Positions 36,875-48,816 of a DNA stretch of 64,000 bases are shown piece after piece. The stretch is from positions 496,001 to 560,000 of the forward strand of contig NZ_FSRU01000001.1 of the NCBI RefSeq assembly GCF_900142845.1, in the 5' to 3' direction. The translations under genes and the position numbers were made by a program. Position 1 is the first letter of the stretch. The number at the start of each line of letters is the position of its first letter. The notes under the pieces were generated by a model, which saw nothing but the letters and a program-made list of their open reading frames with translations, was not told the origin of the DNA and did not search any database. The DNA is from Paraburkholderia phenazinium. Lineage in GTDB: Bacteria; Pseudomonadota; Gammaproteobacteria; Burkholderiales; Burkholderiaceae.

Positions 36875-38650
36875 ATGGCTGCAATCAAGAATTCTCTGCC
36901 GCGTCGCAAGTTTGACGTGGTTATCGTCGGCGCAGGCGGCTCGGGAATGCGCGCCTCGCTGCAACTCGCGCGCGCCGGTCTGTCGGTTTGCGTGCTGTCC
37001 AAGGTGTTCCCCACGCGTTCGCACACAGTGGCGGCTCAGGGCGGCATCGGCGCTTCGCTCGGCAACATGAGCGAAGACAACTGGCACTATCACTTCTACG
37101 ACACGATCAAGGGTTCCGACTGGCTCGGCGACCAGGACGCGATCGAGTTCATGTGCCGCGAAGCACCGAACGCCGTCTACGAACTGGAACACATGGGCAT
37201 GCCGTTCGACCGCAATGCGGACGGCACGATCTATCAGCGCCCGTTCGGCGGCCACACGGCCAACTACGGCGAAAAGCCGGTGCAACGCGCTTGCGCGGCT
37301 GCTGACCGGACCGGTCACGCGCTGCTGCACACGCTGTACCAGCAGAACGTTGCAGCGAAGACGCAGTTCTTCGTCGAATGGATGGCGCTGGACCTGATCC
37401 GCGACGCCGAAGGCGACGTACTCGGCGTGACCGCGCTGGAAATGGAAACGGGCGACGTCTACATCCTCGAAGGCAAGACCACGCTGTTCGCTACGGGCGG
37501 CGCAGGCCGGATCTTCGCAGCTTCCACCAACGCGTTCATCAACACTGGTGACGGCCTGGGCATGGCTGCGCGTTCGGGTATCGCACTGCAAGACATGGAA
37601 TTCTGGCAATTCCACCCCACCGGCGTGGCCGGCGCGGGCGTGCTGATTACCGAAGGTGTGCGCGGCGAAGGCGGCATTCTGCGTAACTCGAACGGCGAGC
37701 GTTTCATGGAACGCTACGCGCCTACCTTGAAGGATCTGGCGCCGCGCGACTTCGTTTCGCGTTCGATGGACCAGGAAATCAAGGAAGGCCGCGGCGTAGG
37801 TCCGAACAAGGATCACGTGCTGCTCGACCTGTCGCACATCGGCGCCGAGACGATCATGAAGCGTCTGCCGTCGATCCGCGAAATCGCACTGAAGTTCGCG
37901 AACGTCGATTGCATTAAAGAGCCGATCCCGGTTGTGCCGACCATCCACTATCAGATGGGCGGTATTCCTACGAACATTCACGGCCAGGTGGTGGGCACGT
38001 CGAAGGGTCACGAAGATCCGGTCAACGGCTTCTACGCGGTCGGCGAATGCTCGTGCGTGTCGGTCCACGGCGCGAACCGCCTAGGCACGAACTCGCTGCT
38101 CGACCTGGTGGTGTTCGGCCGCGCGGCCGGCAACCACATCGTCAAGCACGTGAAGGAAATCAAGGATCACAAGCCGCTGCCGGCCGATGCGGCTGACTTC
38201 GCGCTGTCGCGTCTGGACAAGCTGGACAAGTCCTCGTCGGGCGAATACACGCAGAACGTCGCGAACGACATCCGCGCCACGATGCAGGCGCACGCCGGCG
38301 TGTTCCGTACCTCGAAGCTGCTGGCTGAAGGTGTGGAGCGCATCCGCGAAGTGGCTGAGCGCGTCGACAACATCCATCTGAAGGACAAGTCGAAGGTCTT
38401 CAACACGGCACGTGTCGAAGCGCTGGAACTGGCGAACCTGATCGAAGTGGCACGCGCCACGATGGTGTCGGCAGAAGCGCGTAAGGAAAGCCGTGGTGCG
38501 CACGCACAAGACGACTTCGAACATCGTGACGACGAAAACTGGCTGCGCCATACGCTGTGGTTCAGCGAAGGCGATCGCCTCGACTACAAGCCGGTTCACA
38601 TGCAACCGCTGACCGTCGAATCGGTGCCGCCGAAAGCGCGTACCTTCTAA
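36875..38650 (+). CDS. sdhA: Succinate dehydrogenase flavoprotein subunit
   Basis: The 591-residue protein has the FAD-binding motif [20 protein letters not shown] near the N-terminus and [16 protein letters not shown] with the His for covalent FAD. Catalytic and substrate regions follow ([20 protein letters not shown], then the Arg/His region of NIHGQVV and [20 protein letters not shown]). It oxidises succinate to fumarate. The gene starts four bases after sdhD at ATG 36875; the longer frame from 36833 overlaps sdhD and is not used. Confidence 0.97.
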   Translation: MAAIKNSLPRRKFDVVIVGAGGSGMRASLQLARAGLSVCVLSKVFPTRSHTVAAQGGIGASLGNMSEDNWHYHFYDTIKGSDWLGDQDAIEFMCREAPNAVYELEHMGMPFDRNADGTIYQRPFGGHTANYGEKPVQRACAAADRTGHALLHTLYQQNVAAKTQFFVEWMALDLIRDAEGDVLGVTALEMETGDVYILEGKTTLFATGGAGRIFAASTNAFINTGDGLGMAARSGIALQDMEFWQFHPTGVAGAGVLITEGVRGEGGILRNSNGERFMERYAPTLKDLAPRDFVSRSMDQEIKEGRGVGPNKDHVLLDLSHIGAETIMKRLPSIREIALKFANVDCIKEPIPVVPTIHYQMGGIPTNIHGQVVGTSKGHEDPVNGFYAVGECSCVSVHGANRLGTNSLLDLVVFGRAAGNHIVKHVKEIKDHKPLPADAADFALSRLDKLDKSSSGEYTQNVANDIRATMQAHAGVFRTSKLLAEGVERIREVAERVDNIHLKDKSKVFNTARVEALELANLIEVARATMVSAEARKESRGAHAQDDFEHRDDENWLRHTLWFSEGDRLDYKPVHMQPLTVESVPPKARTF

Positions 38651-38674
38651 GGCACAAGTCAAAGGAATTCAGAA

Positions 38675-39379
38675 ATGGCCAAGCGTACATTTGAAATCTA
38701 CCGCTACGATCCGGACAAGGACGCAGCACCGCGCATGCAATCGTACGAGATCGAAATCGACTCGCACGAACGTATGCTGCTCGACGCGCTGCTCAAGCTG
38801 AAAGCAGTGGATGAAACGCTGTCGTTCCGTCGCTCGTGCCGTGAAGGCGTGTGCGGTTCGGACGCAATGAACATCAACGGCAAGAACGGTCTGGCGTGCC
38901 TGACCAACATGAACGACCTGCCGCAGAAGATCGTGCTGCGTCCGCTGCCGGGCCTGCCCGTCGTGCGCGACCTGATCTGCGACTTCACGCAGTTCTTCAA
39001 CCAGTATCACTCGATCAAGCCGTACCTGATCAACGATACGCCGCCGCCGGAAAAGGAACGTCTGCAGTCGCCGGAAGAACGCGAAGAGCTGGACGGCCTG
39101 TACGAGTGCATCTTGTGCGCAAGCTGCTCGACGTCGTGCCCGAGCTTCTGGTGGAATCCGGACAAGTTCGTCGGTCCGGCAGGCCTGCTGCAAGCCTATC
39201 GCTTCATCGCGGATAGCCGCGACGAAGCGACCGGCGAACGTCTCGACAACCTGGAAGACCCGTACCGTCTGTTCCGTTGCCATACGATCATGAACTGCGT
39301 CGATGTGTGCCCGAAGGGCCTCAACCCGACGAAGGCGATCGGCAAGATCAAGGAATTGATGGTTCGCCGTGCAGTCTGA
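38675..39379 (+). CDS. sdhB: Succinate dehydrogenase iron-sulfur subunit
   Basis: The 234-residue protein has 2Fe-2S cysteines in [20 protein letters not shown], 4Fe-4S cysteines in [16 protein letters not shown], and 3Fe-4S cysteines in [17 protein letters not shown]. It passes electrons from SdhA flavin to the quinone. A aaaggaatt site precedes the ATG. Confidence 0.97.
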   Translation: MAKRTFEIYRYDPDKDAAPRMQSYEIEIDSHERMLLDALLKLKAVDETLSFRRSCREGVCGSDAMNINGKNGLACLTNMNDLPQKIVLRPLPGLPVVRDLICDFTQFFNQYHSIKPYLINDTPPPEKERLQSPEEREELDGLYECILCASCSTSCPSFWWNPDKFVGPAGLLQAYRFIADSRDEATGERLDNLEDPYRLFRCHTIMNCVDVCPKGLNPTKAIGKIKELMVRRAV

Positions 39380-39380
39380 G

Positions 39381-39650
39381 ATGGAGCAATCGCATCAAGC
39401 CGACCCGCTTCGGCGGGCGCGCCTTCGCTGGCGCGCCCGGCGTGGCCTGCTGGAAAACGATCTGATTTTCGAGCGTTTTTTCGGCAAATACGAGCATGAC
39501 CTCAGCGACGCCGATGTAGGTGCCCTCACGCGCCTGCTTGAGCTGAGCGATAACGACCTGATGGACTTGCTACTCGCGCGCAAGGAACCGGAAGGCGACC
39601 TTGCAGACCCGGATGTGATCCGGGTGCTGGAGCTGCTGCGAACTGCTTGA
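39381..39650 (+). CDS. sdhE: Succinate dehydrogenase assembly factor (FAD assembly)
   Basis: The 89-residue protein has RLRWRARRGLLENDLIFERF, matching the SdhE/YgfY RGxxE motif that binds SdhA and promotes covalent FAD attachment. The remaining helices (LTRLLELSDNDLMDLLLARK) are standard. The ATG at 39381 lies one base after the sdhB stop. A GTG at 39369 inside sdhB is a possible alternative. Size and place fit the conserved sdhCDAB-sdhE-gltA order of the Burkholderiaceae. Confidence 0.93.
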   Translation: MEQSHQADPLRRARLRWRARRGLLENDLIFERFFGKYEHDLSDADVGALTRLLELSDNDLMDLLLARKEPEGDLADPDVIRVLELLRTA

Positions 39651-39722
39651 GAGAAGCCAGTCCGTTGTTCCACGCGTGCAATTATCGAAACCCTGTTTCC
39701 ATACTTCGATTGAGGATGTGCC

Positions 39723-41024
39723 ATGACCCCGTCAGATGTTAAAGCCACGCTATCGTTCAGCGACAACTCGCCGAGCGTTGAAATGCCGATCTACAAGGGC
39801 ACGATGGGCCCGGACGTGATCGACATCCGCAAACTGTACGGCCAGACCGGCAAGTTCACGTACGACCCGGGCTTTATGTCGACGGCGGCGTGTAACTCGG
39901 CTATTACGTACATCGATGGCGACAAGGGCGAGCTGCTGTACCGCGGCTACCCGATCGACGATCTCGCGCAGAACGCGGACTTCCTCGAAACCTGCTTCCT
40001 GCTGCTGAAGGGCGAACTGCCGAACGAAGCGCAGAAGAAGGAATTCGTCGACACCGTCACGAAGCACACGATGGTGCACGAGCAGATGCACTTCTTCTTC
40101 CGCGGCTTCCGTCGCGACGCGCACCCGATGGCGATTCTGGTGGCTGCAGTCGGCGCGCTGTCGGCGTTCTATCACGACTCGCTGGACATCAATAATCCGC
40201 GTCACCGTGACGTGTCGGCCATTCGCATGATCGCGAAGCTGCCGACGCTGGTGGCGATGGCGTACAAGTACAGCATCGGTCAGCCGTTTGCGTACCCGAA
40301 GAACGAACTGTCGTACAGCGCGAACTTCATGCACATGATGTTCTCGAACCCGTGCGAAGAGTACAAGGTCAACGACGTGCTGGTGCGCGCGCTGGACCGT
40401 ATCCTGATCCTGCACGCGGACCACGAACAGAACGCGTCGACTTCGACGGTGCGTCTGGCCGGCTCGTCGGGTGCGAATCCGTTTGCATGTATCGCAGCCG
40501 GTATCGCCTGCCTGTGGGGCCCGGCACACGGCGGCGCAAACGAAGCGGCACTGAACATGCTGGAAGAGATCGGCTCGGTCGACAACATCCCTGAGTTCAT
40601 CAAGCAGGTGAAGGACAAGAACTCGGGCGTGAAGCTGATGGGCTTCGGTCATCGTGTCTACAAGAACTACGACCCGCGTGCGAAGCTGATGCGCGAAACC
40701 TGCCACGAAGTGCTGGAAGAGTTGGGCCTGCATGACGACCCGCTGTTCAAGCTGGCCATGGCGCTGGAAAAGATCGCGCTGGAAGACGAGTACTTCGTGT
40801 CGCGCAAGCTGTACCCGAACGTCGACTTCTACTCGGGCATCGTGCAGCGCGCGCTGGGCATCCCGACCTCGATGTTCACGTGTATCTTCGCGATGGCGCG
40901 TACGGTGGGCTGGATTGCGCAGTGGAACGAAATGATTGCCGATCCGGAACAGAAGATTGGCCGTCCGCGTCAGCTGTTCGTCGGCGATACGCCGCGTGAA
41001 GCGAAGCCCATTTCGGCACGCTAA
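39723..41024 (+). CDS. gltA: Citrate synthase
   Basis: At 433 residues it is the large hexameric type II enzyme. Catalytic His regions lie in [20 protein letters not shown] and [12 protein letters not shown], and [15 protein letters not shown] and the late Asp in [10 protein letters not shown] complete the active site. It condenses acetyl-CoA and oxaloacetate. It differs clearly from prpC in the same window. An aggatgtgcc site precedes the ATG. The terminator at 41114 closes the TCA block. Confidence 0.97.
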   Translation: MTPSDVKATLSFSDNSPSVEMPIYKGTMGPDVIDIRKLYGQTGKFTYDPGFMSTAACNSAITYIDGDKGELLYRGYPIDDLAQNADFLETCFLLLKGELPNEAQKKEFVDTVTKHTMVHEQMHFFFRGFRRDAHPMAILVAAVGALSAFYHDSLDINNPRHRDVSAIRMIAKLPTLVAMAYKYSIGQPFAYPKNELSYSANFMHMMFSNPCEEYKVNDVLVRALDRILILHADHEQNASTSTVRLAGSSGANPFACIAAGIACLWGPAHGGANEAALNMLEEIGSVDNIPEFIKQVKDKNSGVKLMGFGHRVYKNYDPRAKLMRETCHEVLEELGLHDDPLFKLAMALEKIALEDEYFVSRKLYPNVDFYSGIVQRALGIPTSMFTCIFAMARTVGWIAQWNEMIADPEQKIGRPRQLFVGDTPREAKPISAR

Positions 41025-41113
41025 GCGGTTGATGGCCGCTGCATTTGCGTAGGACGTCGTGGCGGTTTAGGCCGCTGTGAGTTGTGCGTGAGGCTGCCGC
41101 TGAGGTTAAAAGG

Positions 41114-41150
41114 AAACGCCCCAACGGGTTGAACGTTGGGGCGTTTTTTT
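41114..41150 (+). terminator. Rho-independent terminator after gltA
   Basis: AAACGCCCCAACG (41114-41126), loop of seven, CGTTGGGGCGTTT (41134-41146), then a T-run to 41150: a 13-bp stem. Confidence 0.93.
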
Positions 41151-41168
41151 ATGGAGCGCACAAAGGCG

Positions 41169-42254
41169 CTAGCTGGATCGCATTCCGGGGCGCGTCTTCG
41201 CCTTCACCTTCACCTGCTCCAACGACGGTGGTCTCGTTTGCAACCCCGGCTGAGCGACGGCCTGCGGCGCATGCCCATGGGTTTCGAAGAAGCCGCGATA
41301 CGCTCTAGGCGTCATCCCGCGCGCCGACAAAAACAGACGATTGAAATTGGCGAGATTGGGAATCCCGGCTCTGACGGCGATGACTGAAATCGGCCACGTC
41401 GTATCGGTCAGTTGCCGCGTTGCATAGCTGATGCGCAGCCTTGTCAGATGCCGGCCGACGCTTTCGCCGACGTGACGCACAAAATGCCGATGCAATGAGC
41501 GTTCCGACAGATTCGCAACCGCGCACAACTCTGCGATCCGCAATGGCTCGCTAAAGCGCCGGTCGAGCAAATCGAGTACACGATTCAGGCGCTCCGCTTC
41601 GGAGGCCGTGCCGCCCGCCCTAAACGCCGTGGAGGAGGCGTTGCGTGGTCGGGGCGTCGTGCCGTCCCCCGCTTCGTCGCCGAGGCCACGCACAGAGCCA
41701 ACGCCGATCTCGCGCGACCCGGCGCGCGGGGCAGCCTTCAAATGCGCCGACGGAGACGCTAGCGGTTCCGCCCCCGCCTCGGCCAGTTGCGCCAAAATCT
41801 CCAGCACGGCCGCCAGCCGCACCCGCGGTTCCGCATCCAGCAGTCCGTGGACCTTCGCACGCACCGACGCAGTGGCGTCCCGACCAAAGTGCAGTCCGGG
41901 CGCGCCACGCCGCAACAGCTTGCGCAGCAGCGCGAACTCAGGACAGCAATCGGCCATTCGCCTCGCCCAATCACCGCTGAACCACACCACGATCGCCACC
42001 TGAGGCGACTCAGAATCGATCGGGTCAGACGACGCCCACGTGTGCGGCATGTCCGGCGGCACCAGCACCAGATCGTCGCCCGCGTAATCGGCGATATGGT
42101 CGCCCACGAAACGACGGCCGCGGCTATTCATCGTCAGCGTCAGTTCGTATTCGGGGTGGTGGTGCCATTCGAACGGAATCTGCGCGAGCTGGCGGTGATA
42201 CACGCGCACTGAGCAGCCGTCGGGGATCGTGACGCGTTCGTATTGGGGTTTCAT
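41169..42254 (-). CDS. AraC-family transcription regulator with cupin-like N-terminus
   Basis: The 361-residue protein has an N-terminal AraC-type beta-barrel ([28 protein letters not shown]). The C-terminal double helix-turn-helix spans ~240-335 ([49 protein letters not shown]). Between them sits a ~50-residue Gly/Arg/Ala-rich stretch (residues ~185-230) that looks like a disordered insertion. The sensor type suggests a sugar or small ligand. It is divergent from the DUF1479 gene, whose leader holds a tandem repeat, so it may regulate that gene. The start at 42254 gives MKPQYERV. Confidence 0.85.
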   Translation of the reverse strand: MKPQYERVTIPDGCSVRVYHRQLAQIPFEWHHHPEYELTLTMNSRGRRFVGDHIADYAGDDLVLVPPDMPHTWASSDPIDSESPQVAIVVWFSGDWARRMADCCPEFALLRKLLRRGAPGLHFGRDATASVRAKVHGLLDAEPRVRLAAVLEILAQLAEAGAEPLASPSAHLKAAPRAGSREIGVGSVRGLGDEAGDGTTPRPRNASSTAFRAGGTASEAERLNRVLDLLDRRFSEPLRIAELCAVANLSERSLHRHFVRHVGESVGRHLTRLRISYATRQLTDTTWPISVIAVRAGIPNLANFNRLFLSARGMTPRAYRGFFETHGHAPQAVAQPGLQTRPPSLEQVKVKAKTRPGMRSS

Positions 42255-42347
42255 GGCAAGCACCCGGCCGCGGAGGGGAGACGGCGATGTCTGAATTGTA
42301 TCGATAGTTGGCCGAATGGTATGCGCTGCCGGGGCCGAAGCTGCCTA

Positions 42348-42425
42348 ATCTACCCAAACGCGCTACCCAAACGCGCTACCCAAACGCGCTACCCAAACGC
42401 GCTACCCAAACGCATTACCCATACG
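42348..42425 (+). repeat. 13-bp tandem repeat in the leader of the DUF1479 gene
   Basis: The unit CGCTACCCAAACG is repeated exactly four times (42361-42412), flanked by a partial unit (42348-42360) and one variant unit, CATTACCCATACG (42413-42425). It lies 27 bases before the ATG. Thirteen is not a multiple of three, so copy-number changes would shift spacing and any reading frame through it. Confidence 0.95.
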
Positions 42426-42452
42426 CGCCAAACAAACCCAAGGAGACAAGCC

Positions 42453-43712
42453 ATGCCGCTGATCATCGACGACCTGCCCGAGGCGATCCGTACGACCAAA
42501 CGCGCCCTGCGCGCCGCGTTGCCGAACTACGCGCAGGTGTTTCGCGAAGTCGAAGGTGCAATCAGGCAGCAGGTCGACGCCATCCACCGCGATCGCAACA
42601 TGCAGCACGATGCGATTCCCGTGTTCGGCTACAAGTCGATTGTCTCCAACGACGTGGATCAGCGAACCATCGAACAGATCAAAACGCGCGGCGCATGTGT
42701 GGTGCGACGTGTGTTCGATCCGGGCCAGGCGAGCGACTGGAACGATGAAATCGCGCACTACGTGGAGCGGAACAACCTCGACGACAAGCTCGCGCATCGC
42801 GCGGAGGACAAGTATTTCGGCAGCCTGTCCTCGAGCAAGCCGCAAATCTACGGTGTGTACTGGTCGAAGCCACAGGTCGCCGCACGGCAGTCCGAGCCGC
42901 TGACCCACACACGCGTGTTTCTGAACCGCCTGTGGCGCGCAGAAAGCGAAGGACGCCAGCATTTCGATCCGCAGCGCGTGCCTGCCTACGCGGACCGCGT
43001 TCGCCGTCGGCCGCCGGGTTCGGAGTCGCTTGGTTTGTCGCCGCATGTGGACGGCGGTTCGGTCGAGCGCTGGCTCGATCCGAATTTCCGCCAGGTGTTT
43101 CGTCATGTGCTGTCGGGCAACTGGCGCGCCTACGATCCGTTCGACGCCGCCTTCCGTCCCGATGTGCAGGAAATTCCCTCGCCCGCCGTGTGCTCGATGT
43201 TCCGCACGTTTCAGGGCTGGACGGCGCTCACGCCGCAAGGCCCGGGCGACGGCACGCTGCAATTGATCCCTATCGCGAACGCCATGGCCTATGTGGTGCT
43301 GCGCGCGCTGCAAGACGACGTCCCTGAAGACGAACTGTGCGGTGCACAACCGGCGCGTGCGTTGTCGATCAAACCTGAATGGCACAGCCTGTTGCTGGAA
43401 GCCGTCACGCCGATTCCGCACATGCAGCCCGGAGATGCCGTGTTCTGGCACAGCGACGTTGTGCATTCGGTGGAAGACGTGCATCGCGGCAGCGGCTACA
43501 GCAATGTGATGTACATCGCGTCCGCGCCGTGGTGTGCGAAGAACGAAGCTTACTTAAAGCGGCAATTGCCAAGCTTCCTGCGCGGCGAGAGCCCGCCGGA
43601 TTTTCCTGCGGATCACTTTGAAACGGACTTCGTGGGACGCGCGCAGGAGAGCGATTTGACGGCGTTGGGGCGTACGCAACTTGGCTTTGCAGCGGGCCAG
43701 GATTTCGAATGA
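42453..43712 (+). CDS. DUF1479 (YbiU-like) protein, probable 2-oxoglutarate/Fe(II) dioxygenase fold
   Basis: The 419-residue protein starts at ATG 42453 after a clear aaggaga site; the frame continues upstream through the tandem repeat but is not used. HVDGGS (His198, Asp200) followed at ~338 by [10 protein letters not shown] gives the HxD...H triad expected for Fe(II)/2-oxoglutarate dioxygenases. A conserved Arg region lies near 180-190. The substrate is unknown; E. coli YbiU is also uncharacterised. It is monocistronic and opposite the AraC regulator. Confidence 0.85.
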   Translation: MPLIIDDLPEAIRTTKRALRAALPNYAQVFREVEGAIRQQVDAIHRDRNMQHDAIPVFGYKSIVSNDVDQRTIEQIKTRGACVVRRVFDPGQASDWNDEIAHYVERNNLDDKLAHRAEDKYFGSLSSSKPQIYGVYWSKPQVAARQSEPLTHTRVFLNRLWRAESEGRQHFDPQRVPAYADRVRRRPPGSESLGLSPHVDGGSVERWLDPNFRQVFRHVLSGNWRAYDPFDAAFRPDVQEIPSPAVCSMFRTFQGWTALTPQGPGDGTLQLIPIANAMAYVVLRALQDDVPEDELCGAQPARALSIKPEWHSLLLEAVTPIPHMQPGDAVFWHSDVVHSVEDVHRGSGYSNVMYIASAPWCAKNEAYLKRQLPSFLRGESPPDFPADHFETDFVGRAQESDLTALGRTQLGFAAGQDFE

Positions 43713-43905
43713 CGGGCCAGGCATCAACGGCAGTTTTGCCACCTTCCCCGGTTAACGGGCACCCCCGATACAGGTATCGCTACTACCACCCAACTCCCTG
43801 TTTTTTCTGGGTTTTTCCGCTAAACAGCGCGCAAAAAACGGGATCAGCGTGGCATAATCGATCGCACACACAGCTTGCCCGCAGTCACCACAACCCCCGC
43901 ATACC

Positions 43906-45315
43906 ATGGCACAGACTCTCTACGACAAATTGTGGAACACGCACGTGGTCCACACGGAAGAAGACGGTACGACGATTCTTTATATCGACCGTCACCTGCT
44001 GCACGAAGTGACGAGCCCGCAGGCGTTCGAAGGCCTGAAGCTGGCTGAGCGTCCGGTGTGGCGTATCAGCGCGAATCTGGCCGTTTCCGACCACAACGTG
44101 CCCACCACCGACCGTAGCCATGGCATCGCCGATCCGGTGTCGAAGCTGCAAGTGGACACGCTCGATTCGAACTGCGACTCGTACGGCATCACGCAGTTCA
44201 AGATGAACGACCTGCGTCAAGGCATCGTGCACATCATCGGGCCGGAGCAGGGCGCCACGCTGCCGGGCATGACCATCGTCTGCGGCGACTCGCATACGTC
44301 CACGCACGGCGCGTTCGGCGCGCTCGCGCACGGCATCGGCACCTCGGAAGTCGAGCACGTGCTGGCCACGCAAACGCTCTTGCAGAAGAAAAGCAAGAAC
44401 ATGCTGGTGAAGGTCGAAGGCCAACTGCCGCGCGGCTGTACCGCGAAAGACATCGTACTCGCCATCATCGGCAAGATCGGCACGGCGGGCGGTACGGGTT
44501 ATGCCATCGAGTTCGGCGGTTCGACAATCCGCGCGCTCACCATGGAAGGCCGCATGACCGTCTGCAACATGGCGATCGAAGCGGGCGCGCGCGCCGGCAT
44601 GGTCGCGGTTGACGACACCACCGTCGAATACCTGAAAGGCCGGCCGTTCTCGCCGGAAGGCATCGAGTGGGAGCACGCGGTCGAATACTGGAAGCAGTTC
44701 AAGTCGGATGACGGCGCGAATTTCGATCGCGTCGTCGAACTGAACGCTGCGGAAATCGTGCCGCAGGTAACGTGGGGCACGTCGCCGGAAATGGTGACCG
44801 CAATTGACGGCCGCGTGCCGGATCCGGAACGCGAAAAAGATCCGGTTAAACGCGACGCCATGGAACGTGCGCTCAAGTACATGGCGCTCGAACCGAATCT
44901 GCCCATTGAATCGATCAAGCCGGACAAGATTTTTATCGGCTCGTGCACCAACGCGCGTATCGAAGATCTGCGCGCAGCGGCCTACGTCGTGCGCAAGCTG
45001 GGCCGCCGCGTGGCGCCGAGCATCCGTCTCGCGATGGTGGTGCCGGGCTCGGGCCTGGTGAAGGCGCAAGCCGAGCGTGAGGGCCTCGACAAGGTGTTCA
45101 CCGACGCCGGCTTTGAATGGCGCGAACCGGGCTGCTCCATGTGCCTCGCCATGAACGCCGACCGGCTCGATCCGGGCGAGCGTTGTGCGTCGACTTCGAA
45201 CCGCAACTTCGAAGGCCGTCAAGGCGCAGGTGGGCGTACCCACCTCGTGAGCCCGGCCATGGCAGCGGCTGCCGCCATCGAAGGTCACTTCGTCGATATT
45301 CGCAAGCTCGGCTAA
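43906..45315 (+). CDS. leuC: 3-isopropylmalate dehydratase large subunit
   Basis: The 469-residue protein has the 4Fe-4S cluster cysteines in [21 protein letters not shown], [14 protein letters not shown] and [11 protein letters not shown] positions. It works with LeuD to isomerise 2-isopropylmalate in leucine synthesis. It begins the leuCDB run; leuA is not in the window. About 190 bases upstream contain no gene. The promoter could not be fixed; a CATAAT at 43853-43858 is a possible -10 element. Confidence 0.97.
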   Translation: MAQTLYDKLWNTHVVHTEEDGTTILYIDRHLLHEVTSPQAFEGLKLAERPVWRISANLAVSDHNVPTTDRSHGIADPVSKLQVDTLDSNCDSYGITQFKMNDLRQGIVHIIGPEQGATLPGMTIVCGDSHTSTHGAFGALAHGIGTSEVEHVLATQTLLQKKSKNMLVKVEGQLPRGCTAKDIVLAIIGKIGTAGGTGYAIEFGGSTIRALTMEGRMTVCNMAIEAGARAGMVAVDDTTVEYLKGRPFSPEGIEWEHAVEYWKQFKSDDGANFDRVVELNAAEIVPQVTWGTSPEMVTAIDGRVPDPEREKDPVKRDAMERALKYMALEPNLPIESIKPDKIFIGSCTNARIEDLRAAAYVVRKLGRRVAPSIRLAMVVPGSGLVKAQAEREGLDKVFTDAGFEWREPGCSMCLAMNADRLDPGERCASTSNRNFEGRQGAGGRTHLVSPAMAAAAAIEGHFVDIRKLG

Positions 45316-45393
45316 GCCCGCGCTACTTTCGAATCCACCGGCGGCGCGCATTGCGTCGCAGCCGCCGGTCTCTACTCTGGTGGGTGATGGGCC

Positions 45394-46044
45394 ATGGATA
45401 AATTCATCGTACATACCGGCGTCGTGGCGCCGTTGGATCGCGAGAACGTCGACACGGACGCGATCATTCCGAAGCAGTTCCTGAAGTCGATCAAGCGCAC
45501 CGGCTTCGGCCCGAATGCGTTCGACGAATGGCGTTACCTCGACCACGGCGAGCCGGGTCAGGACAACTCGAAGCGTCCGCTGAATCCGGATTTCGTGCTG
45601 AACCAGCCGCGCTATAAGGGCGCGTCGGTCCTGCTGGCGCGCAAGAACTTCGGCTGCGGCAGCTCGCGTGAGCACGCGCCGTGGGCGCTGCAGCAATACG
45701 GCTTCCGCGCCATCATTGCGCCGAGCTTCGCGGACATCTTCTACAACAACTGCTTCAAGAACGGCCTGCTGCCGATCGTGCTGACCGAGCAACAGGTCGA
45801 TCATCTGTTCAACGAGACCTACGCGTTCAACGGCTTCGAGCTGACCATCGATCTCGAGGCGCAAGTCGTGCGCGTCGGCGCCGGCACGGAGTATCCGTTC
45901 GAAGTCGCGGGCTTTCGCAAGTACTGCTTGCTGAACGGTTTCGACGACATCGGCCTCACGCTGCGCCACGCCGACAAGATCCGCCAGTTCGAAGCAGAGC
46001 GTCTGACGAAGCAGCCGTGGCTCGGCCACCGCATCGTCGGTTAA
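45394..46044 (+). CDS. leuD: 3-isopropylmalate dehydratase small subunit
   Basis: The 216-residue protein has [35 protein letters not shown] and [13 protein letters not shown], the swivel-domain motifs of LeuD. It lies 78 bases after leuC with no gene between. The ATG follows ggtgggtgatggcc, a plausible ribosome site. Confidence 0.97.
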   Translation: MDKFIVHTGVVAPLDRENVDTDAIIPKQFLKSIKRTGFGPNAFDEWRYLDHGEPGQDNSKRPLNPDFVLNQPRYKGASVLLARKNFGCGSSREHAPWALQQYGFRAIIAPSFADIFYNNCFKNGLLPIVLTEQQVDHLFNETYAFNGFELTIDLEAQVVRVGAGTEYPFEVAGFRKYCLLNGFDDIGLTLRHADKIRQFEAERLTKQPWLGHRIVG

Positions 46045-46119
46045 ACACGCGTTGTTCGCGGCGGGGTTGAGTTTGTGCGCTCAGCGCCGCTTCAAGAGAA
46101 AACAATCAAGGAAATTCGC

Positions 46120-47187
<1,068 letters not shown>

Positions 47188-47258
47188 GGTCGTTGCGGCG
47201 GTGTTGTCAAAGCGCCGTACAGTGTCGCGGCGCTTTGTGAGTTGAACAGGGTAGTCAA

Positions 47259-47291
47259 GCGTGAATGGGCTGCAATCCGGCCCATTCACGC
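47259..47291. other. 12-bp perfect inverted repeat after leuB
   Basis: GCGTGAATGGGC (47259-47270), loop of nine, GCCCATTCACGC (47280-47291). There is no T-tract on the plus side. Just after it, GCGGTC/GACCGC (47299-47314) reads as a terminator-like hairpin only on the minus strand. It may end leuB transcription with Rho. Confidence 0.5.
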
Positions 47292-47344
47292 GCAAAAGCG
47301 GTCAATCAGACCGCCTAAATCCGGTTTTCGTGTAGACTGTGCCG

Positions 47345-47473
47345 ATGGCGACGATTCCCCAAATCACCTCGATTTCTATCCACCACGGCAAAACGGCCCG
47401 TGTGGTTGAGCTCGCCATCAGCATCAAAACGCTCGTCAAAACGATTACCCCGAAAACGATCACGATTCGCTGA
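47345..47473 (+). CDS. Candidate 42-residue regulatory leader peptide before asd
   Basis: ATG 47345 to TGA 47471-47473. The peptide begins [16 protein letters not shown] and ends [17 protein letters not shown]. It has 8 Thr, 9 Ile and 4 Lys in 42 residues, and 12 of the last 16 are Thr, Ile or Lys, the end products of the pathway that asd feeds. A possible -10 TAGACT (47333-47338) lies six bases before the ATG, so the mRNA may be leaderless. The stop codon sits in the arm of a hairpin followed by competing stems. No family match is expected for such a peptide. Confidence 0.5.
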   Translation: MATIPQITSISIHHGKTARVVELAISIKTLVKTITPKTITIR

Positions 47474-47533
47474 TCGTCCGTCGTGCCCGCCCATCTTCCC
47501 CGCGCGGTCACTGCGGGCAAAGATGCGGGGAAG
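47456..47533 (+). promoter_or_regulatory. Candidate attenuator hairpins before asd
   Basis: Three stems are possible. A: ACGATCA (47456-47462) with TGATCGT (47471-47477), covering the last leader codons and the stop. B: TGCCCGC (47484-47490) with GCGGGCA (47513-47519). C: CTTCCCCGC (47495-47503) with GCGGGGAAG (47525-47533). B and C interleave and cannot form together as simple hairpins. None carries a T-tract, so control would be by Rho or translation, not by a classic intrinsic terminator. Confidence 0.4.
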
Positions 47534-47556
47534 CCTCCACTCGAAGGGTAAGTGTC

Positions 47557-48678
47557 ATGAACGTAGGTCTCGTAGGTTGGCGCGGCATGGTCGGCAGCGT
47601 CCTGATGCAACGTATGCAACAGGAAGGCGATTTCGATCTGATCGAACCGGTGTTTTTCAGCACCAGCAACGCGGGCGGCAACGCGCCGTCGTTCGCTAAA
47701 AACGAGACCAAGCTCAAAGATGCCTCGAGCATCGACGACCTGAAGAAGTGCGACGCCATCATTTCCTGCCAGGGCGGCGACTACACCAATGACGTGTTCC
47801 CGAAGCTGCGCGCAGCGGGCTGGAACGGTTACTGGATCGACGCGGCTTCGTCGCTGCGCATGAAGGACGACGCGGTCATCATTCTCGATCCGGTCAACCT
47901 CGACGTCATCAAGAACGCGCTGGTGAAGGGTCAGAAGAATTTTATCGGCGGCAACTGCACGGTCAGCCTGATGCTGATGGCGCTGGGCGGTCTGTTCCGC
48001 GAAAACCTCGTCGACTGGATGACGGCCATGACGTATCAGGCCGCATCGGGCGCGGGCGCGCAAAACATGCGCGAACTGCTGCAGCAGATGGGCACGCTGT
48101 ACGGTTCGGCCAAGGAAGATCTGGCGGATCCGTCGTCGGCGATTCTGGACATCGACCGCCGCGTGCTGGCTGCCATGAACAGCGACCGCATGCCGACCGA
48201 TCACTTCGGCGTGCCGCTCGCCGGCTCGCTGATTCCGTGGATCGACAAGGACCTCGGCAACGGCATGTCGAAGGAAGAGTGGAAGGGCGGCGCGGAAACC
48301 AACAAGATCCTTGGCAAGCCGGCTATGGGCACACCGGGTTCGATTCCGGTGGACGGCCTGTGCGTGCGCATCGGCGCCATGCGCTGCCACTCGCAGGCGC
48401 TGACCATCAAGCTGAACAAGGACGTGCCGCTCGACGAAATCAACAGCATCCTCGCCTCGGCCAACGACTGGGTCAAGGTGGTGCCGAACGAGCGTGAAGC
48501 GTCGATCCGCGATCTGTCGCCGGCCGTGGTGACGGGCACGCTGACGGTGCCGGTTGGGCGCCTGCGCAAGCTCGCGATGGGCGGCGAATATCTGTCGGCA
48601 TTCACGGTTGGCGACCAGTTGCTGTGGGGTGCTGCTGAACCGCTGCGTCGGATGCTGCGCATTCTGCTCGACAAGTAA
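47557..48678 (+). CDS. asd: Aspartate-semialdehyde dehydrogenase
   Basis: The 373-residue protein has [17 protein letters not shown] (NADP site), the catalytic Cys134 in [12 protein letters not shown] and the His/Arg region in [15 protein letters not shown]. It reduces aspartyl phosphate to the semialdehyde, the branch point to Lys, Met, Thr and Ile and to cell-wall diaminopimelate. The gaaggg site is at 47543-47548. The 83-base gap upstream holds the candidate attenuator. A terminator follows at 48712. Confidence 0.97.
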   Translation: MNVGLVGWRGMVGSVLMQRMQQEGDFDLIEPVFFSTSNAGGNAPSFAKNETKLKDASSIDDLKKCDAIISCQGGDYTNDVFPKLRAAGWNGYWIDAASSLRMKDDAVIILDPVNLDVIKNALVKGQKNFIGGNCTVSLMLMALGGLFRENLVDWMTAMTYQAASGAGAQNMRELLQQMGTLYGSAKEDLADPSSAILDIDRRVLAAMNSDRMPTDHFGVPLAGSLIPWIDKDLGNGMSKEEWKGGAETNKILGKPAMGTPGSIPVDGLCVRIGAMRCHSQALTIKLNKDVPLDEINSILASANDWVKVVPNEREASIRDLSPAVVTGTLTVPVGRLRKLAMGGEYLSAFTVGDQLLWGAAEPLRRMLRILLDK

Positions 48679-48711
48679 AGTAAACTACGCGCCTAAGACG
48701 CGTAAAAACTC

Positions 48712-48742
48712 AAAAAGCGTCGCGCTCGCGCGGCGCTTTTTT
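48712..48742 (+). terminator. Rho-independent terminator after asd
   Basis: AGCGTCGCGC (48716-48725) pairs with GCGCGGCGCT (48728-48737) with one G-T wobble, preceded by A residues and followed by a T-run. It separates asd from fimV. Confidence 0.85.
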
Positions 48743-48816
48743 CATTGTGTGCTCCGAAAATCTTGTCCCAATTCAACTGCAAACAAGGGCTGAGCGCTGA
48801 CGCGCCTGTCGTCCCG

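Noticed and set aside
41610..41760. Frameshift inside the AraC regulator at its low-complexity middle
   Set aside because: The frame is continuous from the sensor to the DNA-binding domain. The stretch is best read as a flexible linker insertion.
42361..42425. CRISPR-like array
   Set aside because: The repeats are 13 bp with no spacers, and no cas genes are in the window.
42243..42452. In-frame upstream extension of the DUF1479 gene through the tandem repeat, which would encode a repeated Pro-Lys-Arg-Thr peptide
   Set aside because: The aaggaga site and ATG at 42453 give the family-typical N-terminus, and a 13-bp unit cannot keep one peptide repeat in frame.
43885..46029. A 714-codon frame opposite leuC and leuD
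   Set aside because: Arg-rich shadow without any recognisable motif. leuC and leuD are certain.
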